Assembly: GCA_029261305.1 (NCBI GenBank)
Contig: JAJDBO010000153.1
Coordinates: 1-18,763 of the forward strand
Direction of reading: 5' to 3'
From: Nitrospirales bacterium
Lineage (GTDB): Bacteria > Nitrospirota > Nitrospiria > Nitrospirales > UBA8639
DNA length: 18,763 bases
Under the pieces are notes generated by a model. It worked only from the letters and a program-made list of their open reading frames with translations. It searched no databases and was not told where the DNA came from. How positions within the stretch are numbered: the first letter of the stretch is position 1; each line of letters opens with the position of its first letter. The position numbers and the translations under genes were made by a program. This document shows, in pieces, positions 1-8,941 of the stretch.

Positions 1-692
1 TTCAAATAATCCATAATTGGACGATTCACCGGTACCACGCCCAAAGGAGTTTCAAAATCTTTATCCGTCACGGCCACGGGTTCTTCTAGCCCGGCATGGC
101 CAATCCCGATGACAATATAGACATCTGGCGTCTCAGCATCTCGCAGTTCTTTATAGCCCCACGCATAGATTGGCCCGGCATCTTTCACTTCGTAATTTGG
201 TGCGATCAATCCTTTGATGAGTTTATCTTTATTTTCCGACGCCGCCGGTTTGGGACCTTCTTTGGATGTAAAAAATCCTGCAATCTGTTCTCTGAGTTTT
301 TCAGGATCTTCTTCGTAGCTCTTACCCGCATACTGTGGTTTCCGTGTCGGCGCTTCATGATAGGCTTTGAGCGCGGCCACTTTCGCGGCTTCGTATCGGT
401 CCCCTTCGAGGAACAGTTTTTGATCAAGGTCGTCAATGAGTTTATCTAACTTATCAGGCATCAAAAACTCGCCGTATTTTTTCAAATACTCCGCGCCCAC
501 TTGTTCCAAGGTATGTTCGCCATCCATAAATTGAAAAAGGAAAAAGAAGTTGAGCGGGATGATAAGTTTTTCGGCACTCAGCCCTGAGGGGTCCCACAGC
601 ACAATGTATTGCTCTTCGCCCTGTTGCATCGGTGAATATTGAATATTGCGAAGGGCTGGATATGTTTTTGGATCTTTGACGGGTTCAGACAT
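1..692 (-). CDS. amrB: Memo-family protein (AmmeMemoRadiSam system protein B), 3' end cut by window edge
   Basis: An open frame runs from ATG at 692 to the window edge without a stop (230 codons visible). An AGGAG box lies about 8 bases upstream of the ATG. Residues about 1-90 form a helical N-terminal region seen in bacterial AmmeMemoRadiSam B proteins. The Memo domain then begins with GLIAPNYEVKDAGPIYAWGY, followed by VIGIGHAG and KDFETPLGVVP, which match the Memo core (LIAPH..., G(T/S)xHA, DFxTPLG). Memo proteins belong to the extradiol-dioxygenase LigB-like fold. In many prokaryotes they accompany an AMMECR1 protein and a radical SAM protein, and their exact reaction is unsettled. Oddity: the first metal-site His of the APH motif is Asn here (APN), while the second His (GHAG) is kept. 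It lies downstream of the peptide importer genes on the same strand, separated by about 230 bp carrying a repeat. The partner genes would be beyond the edge. The family call is fairly firm, the activity is not. Confidence 0.72.
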   Translation of the reverse strand, partial: MSEPVKDPKTYPALRNIQYSPMQQGEEQYIVLWDPSGLSAEKLIIPLNFFFLFQFMDGEHTLEQVGAEYLKKYGEFLMPDKLDKLIDDLDQKLFLEGDRYEAAKVAALKAYHEAPTRKPQYAGKSYEEDPEKLREQIAGFFTSKEGPKPAASENKDKLIKGLIAPNYEVKDAGPIYAWGYKELRDAETPDVYIVIGIGHAGLEEPVAVTDKDFETPLGVVPVNRPIMDYL

Positions 693-801
693 GGGAACTC
701 CTGCTCCTGGGGAATCGGGTAAGTATAAACTGCGAGCTCTGTAGGTGAATGCGTGATTATACGAATCGGGGCTTGGGGGCTGCAAGGACAGGGGTTGGGG
801 A

Positions 802-925
802 CGTGAAGCGTGATGAGTTATGCGTAATGGGTAAAGACGAAAAGGAGATTCAATAAGACCGGACAAAAACTAGGTATTTTCACTCATTTCCTTACGCTTC
901 ACGGATTACACTTCACGCATTACGA
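802..925. repeat. CGTGAAGCGT-type intergenic inverted repeat, copy 1
   Basis: The left arm (802-829, cgtgaagcgtgatgag then ttatgcgtaatg) and right arm (891-923, cttacgcttcacgg, then cttcacgcattacg) are imperfect inverted copies built from the unit GCGTGAAGCGT(G/C)AT. They enclose about 60 bp. The right arm contains the TAA stop codon of the ABC ATPase gene at 920-922. The same unit recurs at 10902-10986. This is consistent with a REP/MITE-like palindromic element sitting at the gene's 3' end, where it could act as a transcript-stabilising hairpin or terminator. The remaining bases between 693 and 801 show no feature I can support beyond the ribosome binding site for the Memo-type gene. Confidence 0.6.
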
Positions 926-1918
926 GTAAAGATGGCACCACACTTTATGTTCAGTGCCTGAATCGCCAATGTGAATGAGCGGGGGTTCAGTGGTTTTGCA
1001 ATGATCCATGACTTGGGGGCATCGAGTATGGAACCGGCAACCAGAAGGAGGATTGAGTGGGCTTGGCACATCACCAGGGAGCAGGATGCGTTCGTGCTTC
1101 ATCGTGGGATCTGGCAAAGGATTTGCCGATAGCAAGGCTCGGGTGTAGGGATGCTTGGCATTCTCAAACAAGGTCTCAGACGGCGCCACTTCTGCCAGCT
1201 TTCCTAAATACATCACGGCAATTCGCTTGGCGATATATTGCACCACATTCAAGTCGTGGGTAATGAACAAATAGGAGAGGTGAAATTCTTCTTGGAGATC
1301 TTTGAGGAGATTAATGATCTGGGCTTGAATTGACACGTCCAGGGCTGAGACCGCTTCATCACACACAATAAATTTGGGATTGAGCGCCAAGGCTCTGGCG
1401 ATACCAATGCGTTGGCGCTGCCCACCAGAAAATTCGTGCGGATAGCGTGAATAATGCTCTGGCCGCAACCCAACTCGGCTTAATAATTGATACACTCGGT
1501 CCGTAAGGTCTTGTCCCTTTGCTAACTTATGCACCAACAATGGTTCACCCACGATTGAGCCTACGGTCATCCGAGGATTCAACGAGCTATAGGGGTCTTG
1601 GAACACGATCTGCATTCGACGACGCGTCGCACGTAGCGTTTTCGAATTCATCGCGAAGATATTGTCGCCTTCGAAAATGGCTTCGCCGCCCGAAGGCTCC
1701 ATCAACCTCAGGATGGTCCGACCCACCGTGGTTTTGCCACAGCCCGATTCGCCCACGAGGCCAAAGGTTTCCCCAGGCATGATATCGAATGTAACATCAT
1801 CCACCGCTTTCACTGAAGCTGTCACTTTGGAGAAAATGCCACTCCGCACGGGAAAATATTTTTGGAGGTTTTTCACCTCAAGGAGAGGTGCGCCCTTGGT
1901 GACTCTAGAATCCATCAC
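920..1918 (-). CDS. dppF: Peptide ABC transporter ATP-binding protein, DppF/OppF type
   Basis: One of the two nucleotide-binding subunits that power the peptide importer at the inner face of the cytoplasmic membrane. In the 332-residue protein I see Walker A GESGCGKT (56-63), Q-loop FQDP (about 106-109), signature [15 protein letters not shown] (163-177), Walker [13 protein letters not shown] (183-194) and the H-loop His (221). The C-terminal oligopeptide-transporter tail is also present, with [11 protein letters not shown] at about 291-301. Length is normal for DppF/OppF. The start is ambiguous. GTG at 1918 overlaps the upstream dppD stop by 4 bases and has GGAG 8 bases upstream. ATG at 1915 shares one base with that stop (TGATG). 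Either implies translational coupling. The stop codon lies inside the flanking palindromic repeat. Last gene of the importer operon. Dpp versus Opp specificity cannot be told from this subunit. Confidence 0.93.
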   Translation of the reverse strand: MMDSRVTKGAPLLEVKNLQKYFPVRSGIFSKVTASVKAVDDVTFDIMPGETFGLVGESGCGKTTVGRTILRLMEPSGGEAIFEGDNIFAMNSKTLRATRRRMQIVFQDPYSSLNPRMTVGSIVGEPLLVHKLAKGQDLTDRVYQLLSRVGLRPEHYSRYPHEFSGGQRQRIGIARALALNPKFIVCDEAVSALDVSIQAQIINLLKDLQEEFHLSYLFITHDLNVVQYIAKRIAVMYLGKLAEVAPSETLFENAKHPYTRALLSANPLPDPTMKHERILLPGDVPSPLNPPSGCRFHTRCPQVMDHCKTTEPPLIHIGDSGTEHKVWCHLYS

Positions 1919-2913
1919 AAAGTCTTCTCCACCCGCTCGGGTTGATGCAGCCAGCAGACCGATTGATGGCCAGACTCAATTTTAATGAGCGGCGGCTCTT
2001 CATTGGCACAACAATCCAAAACTTCCGGACAGCGAGTCGAGAAATGACAGCCTTTGGGATACACCAAGGGCGAAGGTACCGTGCCATGAATCGATTCAAG
2101 CCGATTCTCACGCAAGCCAGGCTTTGGCAGCGAGCGTAATAACGCCCGCGTATATGGATGCGACGGATGAGCAAATAACGTTTCCACATTCGCCCTTTCC
2201 ACGATTCGGCTGGCGTACATCACGATGACTTCTTGAGCAAATTGCGCGACCACGCCAAGGTTATGCGTGATGAGCAAAATCGCCATGCCCATTTCTTGTT
2301 GTAGTTCTTTGAGCAACTCTAGGATCTGCGCCTGAATCGTCACATCCAACGCGGTCGTCGGCTCATCGGCAATCAGGAGATCTGGCTTACATGCCAAGGC
2401 CATGGCAATCATCACGCGCTGTTTCATCCCGCCTGACATCTCATGAGGGTATTGATCAATGCGTTGTTCCGCCGAAGGAATGTGAACCTTCTCCAGCAAG
2501 CGAATCACTTCTTTGCGGACTTCTTGTCTCGACAACGATGTATGAATTTCTAAGACTTCTCCGATTTGATCACCAATCGTAAACACTGGATTAAGTGAGG
2601 TCATGGGTTCTTGGAAGACCATGCTAATGTGTTTCCCGCGAATCTTTCGGATGTCTTTATCTGACAAGGTCAACACGTCGCGCCCCTTAAATAAAATTCT
2701 TCCACCCACCACTTTCCCAGGATAATCCAACAACTGCATGATCGAGAGTGCCGTGACAGATTTCCCACAGCCAGACTCTCCAACCAGCGCCAATGTTTGC
2801 CCAGGGTGAATGGCAAAGCTGACGTCTTCAACTGCACGAATTTCGCCCTTGTCCGAAAAGAAGGACGTATACAGTTGGGATACTTCGAGAAGTGGTTGGT
2901 CTGAAGGATTCAA
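1915..2913 (-). CDS. dppD: Peptide ABC transporter ATP-binding protein, DppD/OppD type
   Basis: Second nucleotide-binding subunit of the importer, 332 residues. Visible motifs are Walker A GESGCGKS (45-52), Q-loop [11 protein letters not shown] (99-109), signature [15 protein letters not shown] (159-173), Walker [13 protein letters not shown] (179-190), the H-loop ITHNLGVV with His 217, and the tail GCHFSTRCP (288-296). The tail is typical of the oligo/dipeptide subfamily. The frame opens with TTG at 2913, 3 bases after the dppC stop. GGAG lies about 10 bases upstream and no in-frame ATG or GTG occurs before the conserved LLEV segment, so a TTG start is the best reading. It is translationally coupled at both ends, with dppC upstream and dppF overlapping downstream. 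Confidence 0.93.
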   Translation of the reverse strand: MNPSDQPLLEVSQLYTSFFSDKGEIRAVEDVSFAIHPGQTLALVGESGCGKSVTALSIMQLLDYPGKVVGGRILFKGRDVLTLSDKDIRKIRGKHISMVFQEPMTSLNPVFTIGDQIGEVLEIHTSLSRQEVRKEVIRLLEKVHIPSAEQRIDQYPHEMSGGMKQRVMIAMALACKPDLLIADEPTTALDVTIQAQILELLKELQQEMGMAILLITHNLGVVAQFAQEVIVMYASRIVERANVETLFAHPSHPYTRALLRSLPKPGLRENRLESIHGTVPSPLVYPKGCHFSTRCPEVLDCCANEEPPLIKIESGHQSVCWLHQPERVEKTL

Positions 2914-2916
2914 GTG

Positions 2917-3897
2917 TTATCGTCTCCGCAACTTTGGATTGAGCGCTTCACGCAGGCCCTCCCCGACTAGATTAAACGCCAGCACTACCACAAAAATGGC
3001 CAGACCTGGAATAAGGAACAGCCAAGGGGCATCAAAGATAAACCCTTTCCCGTCAGTCAATATATTTCCCCACGTTGCATACGGCGGTTGAACGCCGAAC
3101 CCTAAAAAACTCAAGCCTGATTCGGTCAGGATGGCGGTGGCCACGCCAATCGTCGTCGAGACCAACACCGGGGCAATCGCGTTCGGAATCAAATGGCGGA
3201 AAATTATTCTGGATTTAGGGAGGCCAAGCGCTTCCGCCGCCACAACAAAATCTTGTTGGCGAAGAGCTAAGATTTCTGCCCGAACGAAACGACAGGTTCC
3301 CATCCATCCAAACAACCCAATCACGATCATAATGTTATAAATACTGGGAGGAAGCAGTGCGACAACCGTTAATATCAGAAAGAACGTTGGGATGCAGAGC
3401 ATGACATCCGTAAACCGCATGATCAGCGTATCCACGGTCATAATTTTCAGTAATTTAATATTGCCAAAAAATCCAGCAAGCCCCCCCAAAAACAATCCCA
3501 CGACCAGAGAAATCCCCACGGCGACAAACCCGATTGATAGAGAAACAAACGATCCTTGAAGCATTCGAGCAAATACGTCACGCCCTAACTCATCCGTCCC
3601 AAAGACATACAGGCCTAAGGTAGGAAGGTCTCCTGCAGGAAGCACATCGACAGAAGGCGACGACAGCGGCGGCAGAAACTTATCGGGAAGGCGAACAACT
3701 TCGGAGTCAAACACCACCACCCATTCCGTGAACACTTTTCCGCTAATTCCCACGACGACCAAAATAGCCAGAACGATGGAACTCACAATCGCCATTCGAT
3801 CTTTTTTATAGATGCGGAAAAACTCCTGCCAGGGTGTCTCTGGTGGCGGAAGCTTTTCAGCATCAATATGTGCGATGAGACTATTCACGGTATTCAT
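2917..3897 (-). CDS. dppC: Peptide ABC transporter permease, DppC/OppC type
   Basis: Inner-membrane permease subunit of 326 residues. After a cytoplasmic N-terminus there is a first membrane segment at about 36-54, then a periplasmic loop ending in GTDELGRDVFARML (100-113), the signature that precedes the permease core in DppC/OppC proteins. Further membrane segments lie at about 117-147, 160-182, 187-203, 240-258 and 290-312. The ATPase-contacting EAA loop is at about 220-239 (AAEALGLPKSRIIFRHLIPN). GLSFLGFGVQPPYATWG (261-277) is also family-typical. ATG at 3897 lies 5 bases after the dppB stop. It pairs with DppB to form the translocation channel. Confidence 0.94.
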   Translation of the reverse strand: MNTVNSLIAHIDAEKLPPPETPWQEFFRIYKKDRMAIVSSIVLAILVVVGISGKVFTEWVVVFDSEVVRLPDKFLPPLSSPSVDVLPAGDLPTLGLYVFGTDELGRDVFARMLQGSFVSLSIGFVAVGISLVVGLFLGGLAGFFGNIKLLKIMTVDTLIMRFTDVMLCIPTFFLILTVVALLPPSIYNIMIVIGLFGWMGTCRFVRAEILALRQQDFVVAAEALGLPKSRIIFRHLIPNAIAPVLVSTTIGVATAILTESGLSFLGFGVQPPYATWGNILTDGKGFIFDAPWLFLIPGLAIFVVVLAFNLVGEGLREALNPKLRRR

Positions 3898-3902
3898 TCT
3901 AT

Positions 3903-4865
3903 TTATTCCAACCGAATTCGTGGATCAGCCACGCCGTATAAGACATCCGAGACCAGCGTTCCAATCAAGGTTAACATTGCGCCAAACACATTCAAGGTTA
4001 GGATCACGGGAAAGTCTCTCGACAAAATGGCTTCATAACCAAGAAGCCCAAGGCCAGGCCAGGCAAAGATGGTTTCAAAAATAACTGAGCCTCCCACTAA
4101 CCCAGGAATGAGCAGCCCAAACATCGTGATAAAGGGGATCAAGGCATTTCTCAAGGCGTGACGATAAATAACCGTGTCATTGGGTAACCCCTTGGCTCGA
4201 GCAGTCCGAACATAATCTTGGCTCACCACCTCAAGCATTTGAGAACGGACATATCGTGAAAGGACGGCGATCCCGCCTAAGGCTCCCAATAAAGAAGGAA
4301 TCACCAAGTGCCACACCCTATCCATAAATTGGAACGAACCTGCGGCACCTTCCATGCCAAAGGTCCGGAGTCCGATAACAGGCACCTGAAATATTTCCAC
4401 GACCCCCAAGATCGCGATGTATGACAAAAAGAATCCTGGGAAAGAAATCAGCGCATATGCGACAAAGGTGCTCGACCGATCAAATACTGCGCCTCTTCGA
4501 ATCGCGGCCTGAATTCCGACTGGAAAGGCCAATGTCCAGACAATTAACGTGGAACAGATAAACAAGGGGAGAGAATTGAGAAACCGTCGCCAGATTTTGC
4601 CAAGAACCGGTTGATTATCTTTAAACGACTTTAATTCACCCTGAACCAGGTCTCGTGCCCAATAGCCATACTGCAAATACAACGGGTCATCTAAATGAAA
4701 TGCCGCGCGGATTTTCGCAATATCCTCTGGCTTCATTCGAGGATTGGCAGGATCCACGGCACTCGGCTCCCCAGGTGCAAGATGAATCAATCCATGAATG
4801 AGGATTGAAACAATAAAGAGCAGCACCACTCGAAGCGCAATATTTCTACCAATGTAAGCGAGCAT
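3903..4865 (-). CDS. dppB: Peptide ABC transporter permease, DppB/OppB type
   Basis: First permease subunit, 320 residues. The N-terminal membrane helix (about 9-30) ends in HLAPGEPS, close to the family's xxPGDP motif. The EAA loop is at about 218-240 (DYVRTARAKGLPNDTVIYRH). The C-terminal family markers FAWPGLGLL (267-275) and YGVADPRIRL (310-319) are present. It starts with ATG at 4865, 74 bp after the binding-protein gene, without a convincing Shine-Dalgarno sequence. The spacer between the two genes contains a weak hairpin (about 4895-4917, ATGGCA...TGCCAAT). Such a hairpin could let the binding-protein message outlast the permease message, but that is inference. Order A-B-C-D-F matches dpp/opp operons. 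Confidence 0.94.
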   Translation of the reverse strand: MLAYIGRNIALRVVLLFIVSILIHGLIHLAPGEPSAVDPANPRMKPEDIAKIRAAFHLDDPLYLQYGYWARDLVQGELKSFKDNQPVLGKIWRRFLNSLPLFICSTLIVWTLAFPVGIQAAIRRGAVFDRSSTFVAYALISFPGFFLSYIAILGVVEIFQVPVIGLRTFGMEGAAGSFQFMDRVWHLVIPSLLGALGGIAVLSRYVRSQMLEVVSQDYVRTARAKGLPNDTVIYRHALRNALIPFITMFGLLIPGLVGGSVIFETIFAWPGLGLLGYEAILSRDFPVILTLNVFGAMLTLIGTLVSDVLYGVADPRIRLE

Positions 4866-4939
4866 AAGTTGAGACGTTTATTTCGGATAAAACCAATGGC
4901 AAGAAACCGCTCCTGCCAATTTTTCATTTTTTGGGACGA

Positions 4940-7072
4940 TTAAAAATCTGGCGTCATTTCGAGTTTTCGCCATTTATTAAAATAAAAATCAATATTCCCT
5001 GTTTTGGTGGGATAAATCTTTTCATATGTTTCTTCCCCATCTTCTCCACGGTTCACGAGCACAATTTTTTTATCCAACACTTTCGTGCCTAACGGGGCAT
5101 ACAAAAAGGTATAGGGTTGATCTTCATGTATTTGTTGGTGCAACTGGTGCGTCATTTCTCGCTGCCTTGTTACGTCATATTCCTGTCGAATCCTCACAAT
5201 CAGATCGTCTGATTTGGGATTGTTATATCCCACAAAATTTAATTGTTGCGGACCCGCCTCACTCGAATGCCACAATTGAAATAAATCTGGATCCACCCCC
5301 ATGCTCCAACCCAGTACCACCGCATCGAATTGTGCCGTATTCACAAAGTCCTTAAGGAACACCGCCCATTCAAACACTTGCGTATTACATTTCACACCAA
5401 TTTTTTTCCACGCATTTTGCGCAATTGTCATAATATTTTTTCGAATGGGATTTCCGTTATTCGTGATCAGATTAAATTCGAAAACTTTCCCATCTTTTTC
5501 TAGCCACCCATCGGCATTAGGGGTCCAGCCTAGGCTCATCAATATCGCTTTGGCTCCCTCGGGGTCATAGGGCAACGGAGGGACGCTCGGATCATACCAT
5601 TGCGTATTCTTCGGATAAGGCCCGGTAATAGGTTCACCCTCGCCATACAAGAGGTATTTAATGAAATCCCCAACATTGATGGCCATGCCTAAGGCTTTTC
5701 TTACCTGAGGGTCAGCAAACAAGGGACGACGATTATTGTAGCCGATATAGCTATACCCAAATCCCAAACTTGAAAAATTTTGATATTTCGCATCTTCTCT
5801 ATAACGCGACACCTGATGCGGCTGTGCACCATAGTAATCTAAGGCCCCGGCATGAAACTCTACTTCCTGGGTAAAAAGATCTGGAATGATGCGCATGAAA
5901 AAGTCGTGGTATTCGGCTGGCCCTTCCCAATATTTTTCGAATCGTGCCAAATGAATAAACTCATCACTCTGCCATTCGACGAATTGATAGCTGCCACTGC
6001 CAACCGGGGCCCGATTAAATTGGCTATCCCGCATTCCAAATGCCGTACGCGCAGCGTCCGATAGTTCTCGTTTTTCCATTTCTTGTTGCATCGCCTCGGC
6101 ATTCAGCAAGTGCTCAGGCAAAATTCCCATCATCCAGGCATTGATGGCAGGGGAAAACAAACGTTTATAGACCACTCTCACACGATGCGTGTCTAACACT
6201 TTTACGAATTTAATCGGTTCAAAGTCAGAAGTACGAGGCGAAAGATTCTTCGGATCCATAATCGCTTCGTATGTAAACTTCACATCCTCCGCATCAAATT
6301 CATGCCCATCATGAAACCGAACGCCTTTTCGTAGTTGGAAATCGATAATGGGATTGTGCTCCACCACCGGGAAAAGATCTGGTAATTGAGCATGGACTTG
6401 GGTTTCAATTTCCGGCTTTATGTCCTCGGGCAATTCAAGATATTGATCGTAGGGAAAGTTTTCCAAATACCGATCACCAATCACCGGCATCAACGGTTTA
6501 AAAAAATCTTGATCCACCCGGTGCAAGGAAAATACCACGCGCGCCGGCATGTTGAATAAAATCTCAACCTCCCCGCGTTTGGGTTTTCCATCTTCATCTT
6601 TTTCTGTAATGGAGACTTTTCGGGTCATCGTTTCAGGAGGCAGGACTTCAATACCCTTAATATTTTTGGCAAGAGGAGAGGAAGGTTCTTTTTTAATCAC
6701 CGCTCGGATTCGATTGGTGAGCTGAGTTCCTGTGACCTCAGACCCATCCGGGAAACGATTCGATGCACTCACAAATAAATAGGCTTTTTCAGAAATGGCC
6801 CAGTCAGTGGCCAAACGTCCACGAAGGTTAAGATCGGCATCCAAATCCAACAAACCTTCAAATACATGGCCAACAATATTTGCGCTGGCGGAATCCGCAT
6901 TTAAAATCGGATTGAGCACCTTCGCATCACCAGAAGACCCTTGGATGTAGGTGACCAGACGTTTTGGATTACCAGTGGCTTGGTTTTCGTACGTGGGAAC
7001 CCAGAAGTAGGACTGGAGGAGAAATACCGTTAAAAGGAGTGGGGCAAGAAGAAGCCAACGTTTGAGGCGCAT
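4940..7072 (-). CDS. Extracellular peptide-binding protein, family 5 (DppA/OppA-like), unusually long
   Basis: Solute-binding protein that captures the substrate outside the cytoplasmic membrane and feeds the DppB/DppC channel. The N-terminus has two Arg/Lys and a hydrophobic stretch (about 6-24), giving an export signal or membrane anchor; no lipobox Cys is seen. Family-5 features are LNPILNADSASANIVGHVFEGLL (53-75), LRKGVRFHDGHEFDAEDVKF (247-266) and later YIGYNNRRPLFADPQVRKAL. At 710 residues it is well above the usual 500-600. The excess lies at about 98-243, between LATDW (87-91) and the LRKGVRFHDG block that normally follows closely. This insert includes its own RFPDGSEVTG segment, so it may be a lineage-specific insertion or partial internal duplication. 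It is first in the importer operon, 91 bp after lipA, with its own promoter. Ligand unknown. Confidence 0.9.
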   Translation of the reverse strand: MRLKRWLLLAPLLLTVFLLQSYFWVPTYENQATGNPKRLVTYIQGSSGDAKVLNPILNADSASANIVGHVFEGLLDLDADLNLRGRLATDWAISEKAYLFVSASNRFPDGSEVTGTQLTNRIRAVIKKEPSSPLAKNIKGIEVLPPETMTRKVSITEKDEDGKPKRGEVEILFNMPARVVFSLHRVDQDFFKPLMPVIGDRYLENFPYDQYLELPEDIKPEIETQVHAQLPDLFPVVEHNPIIDFQLRKGVRFHDGHEFDAEDVKFTYEAIMDPKNLSPRTSDFEPIKFVKVLDTHRVRVVYKRLFSPAINAWMMGILPEHLLNAEAMQQEMEKRELSDAARTAFGMRDSQFNRAPVGSGSYQFVEWQSDEFIHLARFEKYWEGPAEYHDFFMRIIPDLFTQEVEFHAGALDYYGAQPHQVSRYREDAKYQNFSSLGFGYSYIGYNNRRPLFADPQVRKALGMAINVGDFIKYLLYGEGEPITGPYPKNTQWYDPSVPPLPYDPEGAKAILMSLGWTPNADGWLEKDGKVFEFNLITNNGNPIRKNIMTIAQNAWKKIGVKCNTQVFEWAVFLKDFVNTAQFDAVVLGWSMGVDPDLFQLWHSSEAGPQQLNFVGYNNPKSDDLIVRIRQEYDVTRQREMTHQLHQQIHEDQPYTFLYAPLGTKVLDKKIVLVNRGEDGEETYEKIYPTKTGNIDFYFNKWRKLEMTPDF

Positions 7073-7120
7073 GAGAGCAGAAAGAAAAAGCCTTTGTTTT
7101 TAAACAAAATTTTCTCTCTC

Positions 7121-7149
7121 ATTATAGGGCATGTCAAAAATTATGTCGA
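7121..7149 (-). promoter_or_regulatory. Sigma-70-type promoter for the peptide importer operon
   Basis: On the minus strand TCGACA (7149-7144) and TATAAT (7126-7121) are separated by exactly 17 bases. The -10 box is perfect and the -35 box matches 5 of 6. It sits about 50 bases upstream of the binding-protein ATG at 7072. A 7-bp perfect inverted repeat TTTGTTT-tt-AAACAAA lies in the leader (7093-7108), either a possible operator or a small leader hairpin. Confidence 0.6.
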
Positions 7150-7163
7150 AGATTGATTGCAGC

Positions 7164-8078
7164 TCATAGACCTAAACCTTCCACCTGCTGTTCCGCATGA
7201 TACGAGCTGCGCACGAGCGGACCAGATTCCACATGCTGGAATCCGAGATCAAGACCAACACGTTTCAGGTCTTCGAACTCTTGAGGCGTGTAATACCGAT
7301 CGACGTCTCGATGCTCTTTTGTGGGCTGAAGGTACTGGCCAATGGACACAATATCGCATTGCACTCTTCGCAGGTCCTGGAGGACCCCATGCACTTCCTC
7401 AATCCTTTCCCCCATGCCCACCATCAAGCCGGATTTCGTTTTGCCACCCAAACACTTGGCGCGATCAAGTAATTCTAAAGAACGCGGATATTTCCCTTGT
7501 GCGCGAACCGTGGGAAAGAGACGAGGCACGGTTTCCATGTTGTGGTTCAAAATATCTGGTGCCGCATCCATCACCTTCCTCAAGGCAGACTCGCTCCCCT
7601 GAAAGTCAGGAATGAGCACTTCGACCTTACAGGAAGGAATTTTCCGACGAATGTGTTGAATAGTCTCGACAAAGATTGAAGCACCGCCATCCTTTAGGTC
7701 ATCGCGATTCACTGACGTAAGCACCGCATGACGCAATTGCAATGATTGTACGGCTTCGGCTACACGACTTGACTCTTCAGTATCCACGGCACCAGGTTTT
7801 CCGGTTTCCACGGAACAATAATGACAGCGTCGAGTACACACATCGCCCAGCAAGAGAAAGGTTGCCGTCCGATTATTCCAACATTCCCAAATGTTGGGAC
7901 ATCGTGCTTCTTCACAAATGGTATGAAGTCCTTGAGCATTCACCAGCCGACGCATTTCCTGATAATGGGCGCCTCTCTGAATATTCACCTTAAACCAGGA
8001 GGGCAATCGCTTTCGAGGACCCTGAGGGGCATCTCGGTGCTCGCGGTTTGTTAACGTATCAATGGAGACCAAATTCAT
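7164..8078 (-). CDS. lipA: Lipoyl synthase
   Basis: Radical SAM enzyme that inserts two sulfur atoms into protein-bound octanoyl groups to form lipoyl cofactor for 2-oxoacid dehydrogenases and the glycine cleavage system. From ATG at 8078 the protein has 304 residues. The auxiliary cluster cysteines are C55, C60 and C66 (CEEARCPNIWEC). The radical SAM cluster is CTRRCHYC (C81, C85, C88). The terminal RSSYHA motif (R290-Y293) supplies the Ser ligand of the auxiliary cluster. All key residues are present. An upstream in-frame ATG at 8138 would add 20 residues, but it lacks a ribosome binding site and overlaps the likely -10 box. The 8078 start has AGGA 8 bases upstream. It lies on the same strand as the peptide operon with no clear terminator between. 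lipB is not in the window. Confidence 0.96.
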   Translation of the reverse strand: MNLVSIDTLTNREHRDAPQGPRKRLPSWFKVNIQRGAHYQEMRRLVNAQGLHTICEEARCPNIWECWNNRTATFLLLGDVCTRRCHYCSVETGKPGAVDTEESSRVAEAVQSLQLRHAVLTSVNRDDLKDGGASIFVETIQHIRRKIPSCKVEVLIPDFQGSESALRKVMDAAPDILNHNMETVPRLFPTVRAQGKYPRSLELLDRAKCLGGKTKSGLMVGMGERIEEVHGVLQDLRRVQCDIVSIGQYLQPTKEHRDVDRYYTPQEFEDLKRVGLDLGFQHVESGPLVRSSYHAEQQVEGLGL

Positions 8079-8136
8079 AGATGTTTTCCTATAAGGGTAC
8101 CGAGTGCGTATTGAAGGGCAGGACCTGACTTGTGAC

Positions 8137-8165
8137 ATTATGCAAAAGGGGTGAAATAACTACAA
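8137..8165 (-). promoter_or_regulatory. Probable lipA promoter
   Basis: On the minus strand TTGTAG (8165-8160), a 17-base spacer and CATAAT (8142-8137; 5 of 6 to TATAAT). Transcription would begin near 8130, about 50 bases before the preferred lipA start at 8078. That independently argues against the longer reading frame from 8138. Confidence 0.4.
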
Positions 8166-8455
8166 GACGATTAATCACAGAATGGATTCCTAATATAGAA
8201 CCCTCATTTATGATACTGCCAATCCCCTCTCCCAGGTAACAGGTAAGACAGACTTCACCACAAAGAGGGCTAAATATACCGATTTACAATTTCGGGGCTC
8301 TTTGGTAGTGTTCAGAAAATAATCCACTAAGGGTAAATTCGTCCATCCTTCCTACGCATCAAACTCAAAACGATTAGGGTGACAATTGGATTTTTGTAAA
8401 ATTTCCGCCTGTAGGGCATGCCCGCATCACTCCCAAAGAACCAAATGGCAATGCA
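8139..8455. other. Divergent intergenic region between lipA and the response regulator gene
   Basis: 317 bp without a convincing coding frame. It carries the putative lipA promoter at its left end and a dyad at 8261-8304 (CAAAGAG ... CTCTTTG, 7-bp perfect stem around a 30-base interior that can pair further in part). The dyad could be an operator for the divergent genes or a small transcript's hairpin. No strong sigma-70 promoter for the plus-strand gene stands out. Confidence 0.4.
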
Positions 8456-8908
8456 ATGACCTCTAATCCAATCGAATCAGAGCCGATTACCAACACGGCC
8501 ATCATGCTCATTGCAGAAGACGATGAGGGGCATGCCTCTCTTATCGAACGAAACCTTAAACGATGCGGACATTCCAAAACATGCCTCAGATTTATGGACG
8601 GGCAGGAAGTCCTGGACTTTTTAGTCAAAGTCAGTAAAAGTACTGGCCAGGCACCGTTGGATCCGTATATTTTGTTTTTGGATGGGTGCATGCCAAAAAT
8701 GACTGGGCAGGAAGTCCTCAGGCATATTCAAGCCAGTCATGCATTGCAAGCCATTCCCTTAACCATAGTGACGACGACCGATGACGCTCAAGAGCTTGAA
8801 TCCTTTAAAGCCTTAGGCTGCAAATACCATCTCAAGAAACCCGTGGAGATCCAGGCATTACGCCAGATTTTTACGCAAATACAAGCTGACTATCCATTGA
8901 CGACCTAA
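8456..8908 (+). CDS. Single-domain response regulator (CheY/Rcp1-like)
   Basis: A 150-residue protein made almost entirely of one receiver domain. The acidic pocket is E21-D22-D23 (AEDDEGH) and the probable phosphoacceptor is D76 in ILFLDGCMPKMTG. T107 (VTTTDD) and K128 (KKP) complete the switch residues. The long loop before the phosphoacceptor strand and the EDDEGHASLIERNLKR start resemble the Rcp1-like group of stand-alone receivers, which usually relay phosphate from a phytochrome-like or hybrid kinase. No output domain. ATG at 8456 lacks a clear Shine-Dalgarno sequence; a later ATG at 8504 (MLIAEDD) would give a minimal receiver and cannot be excluded. The hybrid kinase gene follows after 33 bases and is the obvious partner. 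Confidence 0.9.
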   Translation: MTSNPIESEPITNTAIMLIAEDDEGHASLIERNLKRCGHSKTCLRFMDGQEVLDFLVKVSKSTGQAPLDPYILFLDGCMPKMTGQEVLRHIQASHALQAIPLTIVTTTDDAQELESFKALGCKYHLKKPVEIQALRQIFTQIQADYPLTT

Positions 8909-8941
8909 GGAACCGATCTTACCCGAGCAACAGCTGTTTGC

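Noticed and set aside
96..449. Plus-strand 117-codon frame at the left edge
   Set aside because: Antisense to the Memo-family gene, whose own frame stays open to the window edge with recognisable motifs.
7130..7140. TTGACA directly before TATAAT upstream of the binding-protein gene as a -35/-10 pair
   Set aside because: The TTGACA at 7137-7132 is only 5 bases from the -10 box. The correctly spaced -35 is TCGACA at 7149-7144.
8079..8138. Extended N-terminus of lipoyl synthase from ATG 8138
   Set aside because: No ribosome binding site, overlaps a plausible -10 box, and the extra residues are not part of the conserved family; the start at 8078 is better.
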